Source: Clostridiales bacterium (GTDB lineage Bacteria > Bacillota > Clostridia > Christensenellales > Aristaeellaceae). From it: DNA of 34,552 nucleotides. Location of the stretch: contig SVGW01000027.1 in the NCBI GenBank assembly GCA_015056125.1, positions 1 to 34,552 of the forward strand, given 5' to 3'. Position numbers and translations under genes: made by a program. Within the stretch, counting starts at the first letter, position 1; each line of letters begins with the position of its first letter. Positions 18,901 through 26,496 of this stretch are shown one piece after another. The notes under the pieces were generated by a model that saw only the letters and a program-made list of their open reading frames with translations, did no database searches and was not told the origin of the DNA.

Positions 18901-18939
18901 ATTTGCGGCAGGAAGGGACGATCCCCTCCTGCCGCAAAT
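18901..18939 (-). promoter_or_regulatory. Strong intercistronic hairpin between SBP and oppB (system 2)
   Basis: An 18-base-pair inverted repeat (18901-18918 with 18922-18939, one G-U pair in the minus transcript) has a three-base loop. It sits 30 bases after the solute-binding protein stop and directly before the oppB start. No U run follows it, so it is not a standard terminator. The only GGAGG-like sequence upstream of oppB lies inside the stem. It may stabilise the upstream message and lower translation of the permease genes. Confidence 0.8.
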
Positions 18940-18969
18940 TCAATCTAATCCGTATAAATCACTTGGATC

Positions 18970-20829
18970 TCAGTTCTGAGAGAGCGCTTCTTCCTTGGCA
19001 GCCTCATAGGCGTCCCAAGCATCATAGAAAGCATCAGTATCCATATAATCATCCAGCTTGTACTGGCCCTTATAGCGCTCGGTGGTCAGGCCGAAGGGGG
19101 CCACGGGAGCAGAGAAGGGATCCAGCAGGGAGGCAGTATAGCCGCCTACGCCATGGCCATAAGGCAGCACGTAAGCATGGTTGATCAGGTAGGCTTCCGC
19201 TTCCGCAAAGGCCAGATAACGGGCAGAAATATCATCGGTGATGGCCTTAGCATTTTCTACCAGCGCATAGTAGCCTTCGATGCATTCAGTATCGGTGGAT
19301 TCGCCGATGAAGCTGTAGCTGTTGCCTTCGCGAACGAAGGGATCGGTGAAGGTTTCGGGGTCTGCATAGTCGGGGCCCCAGTTGCAGTTCATCATGGCAT
19401 ACATGCCGGTGCGGCGGGCGGTGTTGTAGCTGGTGGCGGGGCCGGATTCGATGATGATATCAATGTAATCAGTGCCCAGCACGCCTTCCAGCTGCTGTTC
19501 CACAATCTGGGCCTCTTCAGCAGAGTTATTGGCGGAAGTGGAGGGATTATAAAGCCACAGAATCTTCACAGGGAAGGTAGCCTTGCCTTCCAGTTCCTTC
19601 ATAGCGGCGTCCTTATACTGCAGGGCAGCGTCCAGATCCATCATATCGGCGCCCTTGGCGGTAATTTCAGCCAGAGAGCCCAGGTTCACAAAGTCCACAC
19701 CATTGTCATAGACGAAGGTAGGCGGAGTGATGGTGTTGAAAATCATAGATTCGGGATTTTCAGCGTCCACCAGGGTCTTGGTCTTGATGCGGTTAAATGC
19801 ATTCACAATGGACTTACGGAAGTTTTCGTTGTTCACAGCCACCTTCCAGTTATCGGGCTCGTAGGCCGCGTCAAACTTGGGATCGAAGTTGAAAGTGTAG
19901 AAATAGCTGTAATAGGTGGTGATGCGAGCAGGATGGATCTTGGCCGCCTTTTCTTCGTCCATCAGCCAGTCTTCCACCAATTCGGTCTTCAGGGAAGCGG
20001 CATCCACTTCGCCGTTGAGGAACATGGTGGGAGATACAGCAGTAGATTCCTTGTTGCACTTTTCAATGATCTTGTCAATATGCACGTTGTCGGCATCCCA
20101 GTTCTCATGGTTCTTGGCCAGCACCCGGGACTCCTGAGACTTGAATTCGTCCAGATAGAAAGCGCCGCAGTAGAGCAGGGTATCATTGCCGGTGGCAAGG
20201 CCAAAGTTTTCGCCCTGAGCGGTGAGGAAGGGCTCATATACGGGCATGAAGTTCACGTAAGTGAGCATGGAAAGGAAATAAGGAACGGGCTTGGACAGGG
20301 TGTACTGCAGGGTATAATCGTCCACAGCCTTTATTCCGACAGTATTCCAATCCAGAACGGCGGCAGGATCCACGCCCTCTATCAGGATAGCGGTTGCATC
20401 ATAATATACCTTTGCCCCTTCAATCACGTCATAGAGAATATCGGCGGTAGCAGAAGCGTTCTTGGCATTGAGAATGTACTTGGCAGCGGCCACAAAGTCA
20501 TTGGCAGTCACATTCGCCACAACCTTGCCATCACCGTCCACCCAGGTAGCGTCCTGGCGCAGCTTGAAGGTCCAGGTCAAGCCTTCATTGGAGGATTCCC
20601 ATTCCAGGGCCAGAGAAGGCTGCATCCGGCCATACATATCATATTCCACCAGGGTATCAATGATATTGGCCGCGATGGCAAATTCGTTGGTAGAAGAGGT
20701 TACCAGGTAATTCAGAGTGGTCACTTCGCTGGAATACAGCGTAGTGTAAGTGACTTCGTCTTCGGCCACGGCGCATACAGAGCTCATCAGCATCATGGCG
20801 CACAGCAGTAAAGAAATCCACTTTTTCAT
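18970..20829 (-). CDS. Peptide-binding protein, SBP_bac_5 family (system 2)
   Basis: A 619-residue solute receptor at the head of the second opp operon. The signal peptide is 22 residues, ending CAVA before EDE, with type I cleavage and no lipobox around either cysteine. Family marks are VTTLNYLVTSS near the N terminus, PSLALEWESSNEGLTWTF near residue 75, LRQDATWVDGDGK, and NWGPDYADPETFTDPF near residue 480. The DGDGKVVANVTANDF variant resembles AmiA/OppA-type oligopeptide receptors more than DppA. GAAGGGAG lies about 12 bases before the ATG. Its codon use is strongly biased, less so than the system 1 receptor. Ligand class (peptides, possibly wall peptides) is inferred from family and neighbours only. 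Confidence 0.94.
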   Translation of the reverse strand: MKKWISLLLCAMMLMSSVCAVAEDEVTYTTLYSSEVTTLNYLVTSSTNEFAIAANIIDTLVEYDMYGRMQPSLALEWESSNEGLTWTFKLRQDATWVDGDGKVVANVTANDFVAAAKYILNAKNASATADILYDVIEGAKVYYDATAILIEGVDPAAVLDWNTVGIKAVDDYTLQYTLSKPVPYFLSMLTYVNFMPVYEPFLTAQGENFGLATGNDTLLYCGAFYLDEFKSQESRVLAKNHENWDADNVHIDKIIEKCNKESTAVSPTMFLNGEVDAASLKTELVEDWLMDEEKAAKIHPARITTYYSYFYTFNFDPKFDAAYEPDNWKVAVNNENFRKSIVNAFNRIKTKTLVDAENPESMIFNTITPPTFVYDNGVDFVNLGSLAEITAKGADMMDLDAALQYKDAAMKELEGKATFPVKILWLYNPSTSANNSAEEAQIVEQQLEGVLGTDYIDIIIESGPATSYNTARRTGMYAMMNCNWGPDYADPETFTDPFVREGNSYSFIGESTDTECIEGYYALVENAKAITDDISARYLAFAEAEAYLINHAYVLPYGHGVGGYTASLLDPFSAPVAPFGLTTERYKGQYKLDDYMDTDAFYDAWDAYEAAKEEALSQN

Positions 20830-20901
20830 GCTTCGTTTTCTCCCTTCTTCTTTCTAAAATAGGCCCAACCGGCATACATATCCGGTTGATGGATGTGATA
20901 A

Positions 20902-20930
20902 AGCATACCACATATAGGACAAAATTTCAA
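20902..20930 (-). promoter_or_regulatory. Extended -10 promoter of opp operon 2
   Basis: On the minus strand TTGAAA (20925-20930, one mismatch), a 17-base spacer ending TGG and TATGCT (20902-20907) form a good promoter. The leader that follows has a small AACCGG/CCGGTT hairpin about 50 bases before the start codon. The remaining bases to 21060 are AT-rich and show nothing else. Confidence 0.6.
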
Positions 20931-21059
20931 GCTTGTGTACAATCAATTTCATCATAGTTCCTGATTTTCCATTGTTTTTTCCATGTATCGCCTCCATATT
21001 GTATCAATTTTGAATTTTCCAAATTTTCATATTGCATTTTTATCTGTAATTTTTCATAT

Positions 21060-21104
21060 TAAAAGAAAAGAAATGACAGAACAGAGCATTTTTGCTCCAT
21101 TCTG
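21060..21104 (-). terminator. Rho-independent terminator after the SpoIID-type gene
   Basis: A 12-base-pair stem (21077-21088 with 21093-21104, two G-U pairs in the minus transcript) has a four-base loop and is followed in the minus direction by a U-rich stretch (TCATTTCTTTTCTTTT). It lies 12 bases after the stop codon. Confidence 0.8.
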
Positions 21105-21115
21105 CCCATTTCTGA

Positions 21116-22123
21116 TTACCATAATTTTTCCACGGTCACATTCTGAAAATAATACGTAACGATTTCTTCGGCCGTTTCGCCTTCCTGCGCCATTTGATAA
21201 GCGCCCCACTGAGGCATGCCTACCCCGTGGCCGTATCCCTTTCCTTCCATAATAATTTTCCCATCGTCTTTTACCAGGCTGCTCAGAAGCGTAGATCGCA
21301 TTACGGAAGAGCCCAGGGCAATTCTCAGTTCGGGAGCAGAAACGGCATACCCGTTAATCAGGATCGTTTCCGCCCGTCCACTCTTTCCTGTTTTCCCTGT
21401 TTGAATGGAATCGATCTGGGCGATATTTTCATTGAGCCCAGCTTTTTTGGCCGCTGCGATCACTTCTTTTTCCGTGAAAACCGCACGCCATTCCCTGGCC
21501 TCCTCCGGCGCCTGATCGCTTTCCCGCCCATCCGTTATTTGGGTATATCCAGGTTCTTCTTTATTATAGGCAAGCCCTTCCCTGGCCAAGGCGGTTGTGC
21601 CGCCAGAATGCGCATGAAACCAGGCGTAGGGCAATTCTCCTCCATAGGAAAGCACCAGTCCTTCCGTTTCCTTGACCGCTTGCTCGATCCTTTCGTTGAT
21701 GCCTGTATCATCATATGCCTGCGCCTCTTCAATATCGGTGGAGATATCAGCACTTTCATATTTGCTTTCTTTTTCCGTGCAGAATTTCAGCACGAAGGTT
21801 CGCGCCAATATTGCCTGCGCTTTTAATGCTTCCAAGGGCCAATCATTCTTCATTTCACCAGCCAGCACCCCCAGAAGGTAGGTTTCGATGTCCATTTCCT
21901 TGGTTTCTTCTTCATCCGTTTGATATACGTTCAGCACGGGAATGCCTGCCTCATTTTTCTCCAGCTTCTCCGGCAGCGCAGGCTTTTTGCTCTGCTGCTC
22001 ATGTCCCAAAGGTACTTTGGTCTGTTCTTGCTCATTTTCTGCGCTTCCGGAGCAGCCGCTCAGAATCAGCATGCCTGCCAGTAGCAGAATCATCCATCTT
22101 TTTTTATTCCATTTCTTTTTCAT
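21116..22123 (-). CDS. SpoIID/LytB-domain lipoprotein
   Basis: A 335-residue protein with a lipoprotein signal peptide ending LILSGC, so lipid-anchored to the outer face of the membrane. The SpoIID domain follows. IETYLLGVLAGEM carries the catalytic-type glutamate; EALKAQAILARTFVLKF and WFHAHSGGTT are typical, and it ends GYGHGVGMPQWGAYQMA. In Bacillus, SpoIID is a peptidoglycan lytic transglycosylase that cuts denuded glycan strands during engulfment. Many related proteins act outside sporulation. There is no spoIIQ or other sporulation gene here, so the role may be general wall turnover. The start is ATG 22123 with GAGGGGG upstream; a TTG codon directly before it is not used. Confidence 0.92.
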   Translation of the reverse strand: MKKKWNKKRWMILLLAGMLILSGCSGSAENEQEQTKVPLGHEQQSKKPALPEKLEKNEAGIPVLNVYQTDEEETKEMDIETYLLGVLAGEMKNDWPLEALKAQAILARTFVLKFCTEKESKYESADISTDIEEAQAYDDTGINERIEQAVKETEGLVLSYGGELPYAWFHAHSGGTTALAREGLAYNKEEPGYTQITDGRESDQAPEEAREWRAVFTEKEVIAAAKKAGLNENIAQIDSIQTGKTGKSGRAETILINGYAVSAPELRIALGSSVMRSTLLSSLVKDDGKIIMEGKGYGHGVGMPQWGAYQMAQEGETAEEIVTYYFQNVTVEKLW

Positions 22124-22218
22124 CAAAAAAATTCCCCCTCCACGGCATTATCTTGGCCTGCAGCCCTCAATGCCATGCAGGGGAAATTTCAGGAAATTTT
22201 TATTTATTTGCCGTCAAC

Positions 22219-23571
22219 TTAGCCCACAGGAATATCCCACTGCACCCCCAGCACTTCGTTCAGGCGAACGAAGGTCTTGGTGCCGGCGATACCATCCACA
22301 GTCAGGCCCTGGGTGCGCTGGAAGCGCATCAAAGCAGAACGGGTCTTGGGGCCAAACTTGCCATCATCCTCGCCATCGGCCAAATGGCCCAGCTGGATCA
22401 GCTGCTGCTGCAACTTCTTAACGGCCGCGCCGCTGCTGCCCTGCTGCAACTTGGTCACATTGGCGCCAACGGCAGGCTTGCTGGGATCCACTACATCGGG
22501 CTCAGCATTGGACACATTCAGCGTCTTGATCACAGCCCAGGTAGCGGGCCCGATCACGCCATCCTGCTTAAGGCTGTAATCCTTCTGCAGGGCCAGCACG
22601 GCAGCCTTGGTCTTAGGCCCAAAGATGCCATCGGCATTGCCCAGCAGATAGCCGGCAGCCTTAAGCCTCATCTGGGCATTGGCCACATCGTTGCCGTAAG
22701 AACCATTGCGCAAGGAACGCTCGGTGTAGGGATCATCCACGGTGCCCTGGTTCTGCTTGTCTTGTTCTTCCTGGTTATTGACCGTGCTGGGCCAGAGATA
22801 GCGGCGCACGATATTGGCAGCGATACCATCGGCCTTGAGGCCATTGGCGGTCTGGAACGCCTTGACGGCAGCCACAGTATCCGCGCCATAGTAGCCGGAA
22901 GGAGAAATGGAGAGATAGTTCAGGGACACCAGCTTCTGCTGGAGCACATACACATCGTAGCCCCGGGCACCGGAAGAAAGAGTGCGCACAGGAATACCGC
23001 CGTTAAAAATCTTGGCACTGCGGTTATAAAGGGCGTCCTTGGTCTTGGGGCCCGCCTTGCCATCCACGGTCAGGCCCGCAGAAGCCTGGAACCATTTTAC
23101 CGCCCGGAGCACATCGGAGCCGAAAACGCCATCAATTTTTCCCACATAGTAGTAGGCACTGCGCAGCTGGCGCTGCAATTCCTTTACATTTTCGCCGCTC
23201 ATGCCATACTGCATCGTGGCCTGATACTGCACATCCGCTTTGGATACCGCATCATCAGTATTGAGCAGGGCCAGGGTGGCGGCGCCGATCCGCCCGTCCA
23301 CAGTCAGGCCGTTAGCGCTCTGGAAGGCCTTCACGGCGCTGAGCACGCCGTTGCCAAATTTGCCATCCAGGGTATTGGAATAGAAGCCGTACATCTTCAG
23401 CCGCTTCTGGGCCTGGAGCACGTCTTCACCGCTCATGCCGTAAGTAAGGGTACGGCTGGTGGTGATGGTGGGCACGGTTTCTTCTGCACCGGCATCGGCT
23501 TCCGTCGCCATCGCCACGGCAGGCAGCAGCATTGCCAGCACCAGCAAAATAGCCAATAAACGCTTTTTCAT
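22219..23571 (-). CDS. Secreted protein with five PG_binding_1 repeats
   Basis: A 450-residue exported protein with a signal peptide (LLAILLVLAMLLPAVAMA, cleavage near residue 22) and no lipobox. After a short linker come five peptidoglycan-binding repeats of about 60 residues (roughly 46-102, 123-181, 200-258, 289-349, 376-437). Each has G..G.dV...Q..L...G, then DG.FG..T..Av..FQ...GL.vDG and a final G..T...L. A Gln/Asn-rich linker (265-285) splits repeats three and four. There is no catalytic domain. It probably sits in the wall as a binding or cross-linking protein. ATG 23571 has AGGAGG ten bases upstream. No clear terminator separates it from the SpoIID-type gene, so the two may be co-transcribed. 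Confidence 0.92.
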   Translation of the reverse strand: MKKRLLAILLVLAMLLPAVAMATEADAGAEETVPTITTSRTLTYGMSGEDVLQAQKRLKMYGFYSNTLDGKFGNGVLSAVKAFQSANGLTVDGRIGAATLALLNTDDAVSKADVQYQATMQYGMSGENVKELQRQLRSAYYYVGKIDGVFGSDVLRAVKWFQASAGLTVDGKAGPKTKDALYNRSAKIFNGGIPVRTLSSGARGYDVYVLQQKLVSLNYLSISPSGYYGADTVAAVKAFQTANGLKADGIAANIVRRYLWPSTVNNQEEQDKQNQGTVDDPYTERSLRNGSYGNDVANAQMRLKAAGYLLGNADGIFGPKTKAAVLALQKDYSLKQDGVIGPATWAVIKTLNVSNAEPDVVDPSKPAVGANVTKLQQGSSGAAVKKLQQQLIQLGHLADGEDDGKFGPKTRSALMRFQRTQGLTVDGIAGTKTFVRLNEVLGVQWDIPVG

Positions 23572-23640
23572 TTCAAAAAAGCCTCCTCTCTCAGGATACA
23601 AGCAAACGGATAAAAAGGCACATGCTTGTTTCATGGTGCT

Positions 23641-23649
23641 ATTGTAGCA
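23641..23649 (-). promoter_or_regulatory. Candidate extended -10 element for the PG-binding gene
   Basis: TGCTACAAT reads on the minus strand about 70 bases before the start codon (TGC plus TACAAT, one mismatch to TATAAT). No good -35 box is present, which is common for extended -10 promoters. An AATTTACA/TGTAAATT inverted repeat lies further upstream (23694-23718), just after the end of radA. Confidence 0.35.
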
Positions 23650-23746
23650 TAAACTATTCAAAAATCCTATTCCAGAATTGTTTCAAAATGCGTAATTTAC
23701 ATGTAACAACTGTAAATTCCCACTTTCTTGCACCGGATTATCCCTA

Positions 23747-25132
23747 TCAGGAGGAGGGCAGCAGGTCCAGCACCGCCATGGCTTGGGCCACTGTATCCAC
23801 GCCGTGCAAGATAACGCCATCAGGCACTTTGATTTTTTTGGCGCTGTCACGGGGACAAAGAAGGTGCGTGAAGCCCAGACGCTGGCATTCTGCCGCCCTA
23901 TGCTCCAATTGGGAAATAGCACGCACTTCCCCTGCCAACCCCACTTCCCCCATCACCGCCCAATCCCCTGGAATCACCCGGTCGGTGTAGGAAGAGGCTA
24001 CCGCCATGCAAAAGGCCAAATCCGCAGCAGGTTCATTGAGGGAAAGCCCCCCTGCCACGTTGATGTAAGCGTCCCGGTTATACATTTTAAGCCGTGCCCT
24101 TTTTTCCATTACGGCAAGCAGCAGCATCACGCGGGATGAATCCATGCCATCCACGGTACGCCGGGGAACGGCGTAAAAAGACTGGGTCACCAGCGCCTGA
24201 ATATCCACCAGCATGGGGCGGGAGCCCTCCAGCCCGCAAAATACGCAGGAGCCGCTGGCGCCCTTGGCCCGCTGGGAAAGCAGGGTTTCGGATGCATTTT
24301 TCACGGGGCGCATGCCCTCGCCTGTCATTTCAAAAATGCCCAGCTCATTCACCGAACCAAAACGATTTTTCACCGCTCTGAGCAGCCGGTATTCATGCTG
24401 ATGATCCCCTTCAAAATAGAGCACCACATCCACCATATGCTCCAGAATCCTGGGCCCGGCCAGGGCGCCTTCCTTGGTCACATGGCCCACCAGAAAAATA
24501 GCGCAGCCCTCGGTTTTGGCATAGCGCATCAATAGCGCCGCGCTTTCTCTTACCTGGCTCACGCTGCCGGGAGCACTCCCCATTTCCGGGCGATACATGG
24601 TCTGGATGGAGTCGATCACACAAAAATCAGGCTGCACAGCGCGCATTTTTTCCTCTACTGCGTCCATGGCATTTTCTGTGAGCACGATCATTTCGCTGTC
24701 CCTGGCTCCCAGGCGCTCGGCGCGCAGCTTAATCTGTCTTGCGCTTTCCTCACCGCTGATATACAAAACCCGCTTTCCCTGGCGAGATAAATAGGCGCAC
24801 ACCTGCAAAAGCAAGGTGGATTTGCCAATGCCCGGATCGCCGCCCACCAGCATCAGCGCCCCTTCCACAATGCCGCCTCCCAGCACCCGATCCAGTTCCG
24901 TGATCCCGCTGGGGGTATACAGCTGGGCGGTAGTTTCAATATCCTTCATGGGCACAGCTGCGCCGCCCGTTCCCCCGCGCTGCTTATACTGCTTGGGGGC
25001 CGGCTCGGTGTTATCCTGGAGCATGACTTCCTCCAAAGTATTCCATGCACCGCATTCCGGGCATTTTCCCAGCCATCTGGGGGTTTCATAGCCGCAGGCT
25101 GAGCATTGAAAGCTGCTTTTTTTCTTTGCCAC
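23747..25132 (-). CDS. radA: DNA repair protein RadA (Sms)
   Basis: A 461-residue ATPase involved in recombinational repair and branch migration. The N-terminal zinc finger uses Cys10, Cys13, Cys24 and Cys27 (CSACGYETPRWLGKCPEC). A RecA-like core has Walker A GDPGIGKS (98-105) and the aspartate of FCVIDSIQTM. The RadA-specific KNRFG motif follows (KNRFGSVNELGIFEM). The C-terminal third is the Lon-like domain (GGLSLNEPAADLA, GEVGLAGEVRAI). Length and motifs are normal. The start is GTG 25132 with GAGGG about eight bases before. It usually sits near clpC, disA or lysyl-tRNA synthetase in Bacillota; here it is alone, divergent from the phosphoesterase gene. Confidence 0.96.
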   Translation of the reverse strand: MAKKKSSFQCSACGYETPRWLGKCPECGAWNTLEEVMLQDNTEPAPKQYKQRGGTGGAAVPMKDIETTAQLYTPSGITELDRVLGGGIVEGALMLVGGDPGIGKSTLLLQVCAYLSRQGKRVLYISGEESARQIKLRAERLGARDSEMIVLTENAMDAVEEKMRAVQPDFCVIDSIQTMYRPEMGSAPGSVSQVRESAALLMRYAKTEGCAIFLVGHVTKEGALAGPRILEHMVDVVLYFEGDHQHEYRLLRAVKNRFGSVNELGIFEMTGEGMRPVKNASETLLSQRAKGASGSCVFCGLEGSRPMLVDIQALVTQSFYAVPRRTVDGMDSSRVMLLLAVMEKRARLKMYNRDAYINVAGGLSLNEPAADLAFCMAVASSYTDRVIPGDWAVMGEVGLAGEVRAISQLEHRAAECQRLGFTHLLCPRDSAKKIKVPDGVILHGVDTVAQAMAVLDLLPSS

Positions 25133-25245
25133 GTTTCTTCCCTCTTTTTAAGATAATACGATGCGATCCTCAGGCGCGCCCAAGTCGCTTTTTCATCGTC
25201 TTCTTCCCTTCTTCTTTCATTGAAACAAAAGCTTTTTCTGAGGTG

Positions 25246-25274
25246 AGTATAGCATAAAGAATTTTCCGGATCAA
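25246..25274 (-). promoter_or_regulatory. Extended -10 promoter of radA
   Basis: On the minus strand TTGATC (25269-25274), a 17-base spacer ending TGC and TATACT (25246-25251, one mismatch) make a strong extended -10 promoter about 115 bases before the radA start. Confidence 0.65.
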
Positions 25275-25337
25275 GAAAATACAGAAAATAAACCCCTATA
25301 TTTACAAAACTGTTCTCCGAAAGGGAACCTTTCTGCA

Positions 25338-25366
25338 TTGCATAAAAGAGCTTTTTCATATATAAT
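25338..25366 (+). promoter_or_regulatory. Promoter of the phosphoesterase-ppk operon
   Basis: TTGCAT (25338-25343), an exact 17-base spacer and a perfect TATAAT (25361-25366) lie 30 bases before the phosphoesterase start codon, leaving a very short leader. Confidence 0.65.
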
Positions 25367-25396
25367 GGTATCCAATCATTGGAAAGGAGTTTCTCC

Positions 25397-26476
25397 ATGA
25401 AGCGCTATCGTGATCCTCTGTTTGCGCCGGAAAAGCGCAAGCATCCGGTTTTGATTTTCTGTCTTCTTCTGTTTGTGCTTCTATTCAGCGTTACGCTTAT
25501 TTTTAATCATATCAATAATAGCCGCGTCAATCTTATCCAGCAGCGCGTCACCATCACCAATCTCCCTTCTTCCCTGGAAAATTACCGCATTCTCCACATT
25601 AGCGATCTTCACGGCCTTTTCTTTGGCGCGCATCAGGAGCGTATCGCTGCCACGCTGGATTCTGCCCGCTATCATATCGTATGCATCACCGGCGATGTAA
25701 CCGATGAAAACGGTAACCCCGATGCTTTGCTGGCCCTTATTGATCTTTTCCCCGATACGCCGGTTTATTTTATCACCGGCGATGAAGACCCAGATCCCAT
25801 TCTTGCCGTGCCCCATGGAAGCGAAAGCCCTAAAGCCGATTATATTTTGCAAGCCGAAGCCCGGGGCGCCATTTATCTGGATTCTCCTCAAAAAATCACT
25901 GTGGGAAAAAGCACCCTCTGGCTCTGCCCGGAATGGATTTACTCTCTGGATCTGAACGTATCCGAAAGCGCCCTTCAAAAACGGTATGCCGAATTGAAAG
26001 AAGAGGCGCCTTCCCCGGAGCGGGACGCCGCCTTATTGGCCGTGGAATATCAATTGGATCAGATGGACAGAATCCGGGATGCACGCCGGGAAATTCTGGA
26101 AACAGATACCCATATCGCCCTAACCCATCATCCCTTGCAAATGTCCGCCATGGAAAATTTAAATGAATGGACCGCCTCTGATAACGAAAGCTATGTTCGC
26201 TCCGTTTCCCTTGTATTGGCCGGGCATTATGTAGGCGGCCAGTGGCGCTTGCCCTGGTTTGGGGCGCTGCGGGCACCCGTATCTTCCGGCCTTGGCAATG
26301 CGGGCGGATGGCTCCCCGAGGATGAAAAAGTGATGGGCCTTTCTTCCTTCCTTGGTATACCACAGTATATCAGTCCGGGACTTGGCACGTCCCGCGCCAT
26401 CGATCTCCCCGGCATTCGTCTATTTAATACTCCTGCTGTTACCGTGCTTACCTTAACTGGAAAACTTACTTATTAA
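25397..26476 (+). CDS. Membrane-anchored metallophosphoesterase-like protein with degenerate active site
   Basis: A 359-residue protein with one N-terminal membrane segment (residues 18-36) and a calcineurin-like phosphoesterase domain outside. Motif 1 is intact (SDLHG, Asp70 and His72), as are motif 2 (TGDVTD, Asp100) and the single-histidine motif (LTHHP, 244-246). The GNH(D/E) motif, however, is GDED (128-131), losing the metal-binding Asn and the catalytic His. The final GHxHGGQ is GHYVGGQ (276-282), losing one metal-binding His. A long charged insertion (190-237) precedes the histidine motif. ATG 25397 is seven bases after AAAGGAG. It may be inactive, single-metal or a binding protein. 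The gene lies 20 bases before ppk in the same transcription unit. Confidence 0.85.
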   Translation: MKRYRDPLFAPEKRKHPVLIFCLLLFVLLFSVTLIFNHINNSRVNLIQQRVTITNLPSSLENYRILHISDLHGLFFGAHQERIAATLDSARYHIVCITGDVTDENGNPDALLALIDLFPDTPVYFITGDEDPDPILAVPHGSESPKADYILQAEARGAIYLDSPQKITVGKSTLWLCPEWIYSLDLNVSESALQKRYAELKEEAPSPERDAALLAVEYQLDQMDRIRDARREILETDTHIALTHHPLQMSAMENLNEWTASDNESYVRSVSLVLAGHYVGGQWRLPWFGALRAPVSSGLGNAGGWLPEDEKVMGLSSFLGIPQYISPGLGTSRAIDLPGIRLFNTPAVTVLTLTGKLTY

Positions 26477-26496
26477 TTCAAAGGAAGCGATCTTCA

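Noticed and set aside
18901-18939. Hairpin considered as a rho-independent terminator
   Set aside because: No T run follows on the minus strand and the permease genes directly downstream have no other promoter.
19153-20811. 552-codon plus-strand frame opposite the system 2 receptor
   Set aside because: Codon-aligned shadow of a clear SBP_bac_5 gene on the minus strand.
22212-22217. TTGACG on the minus strand as a -35 box for the SpoIID-type gene
   Set aside because: No -10-like hexamer lies 15-19 bases downstream.
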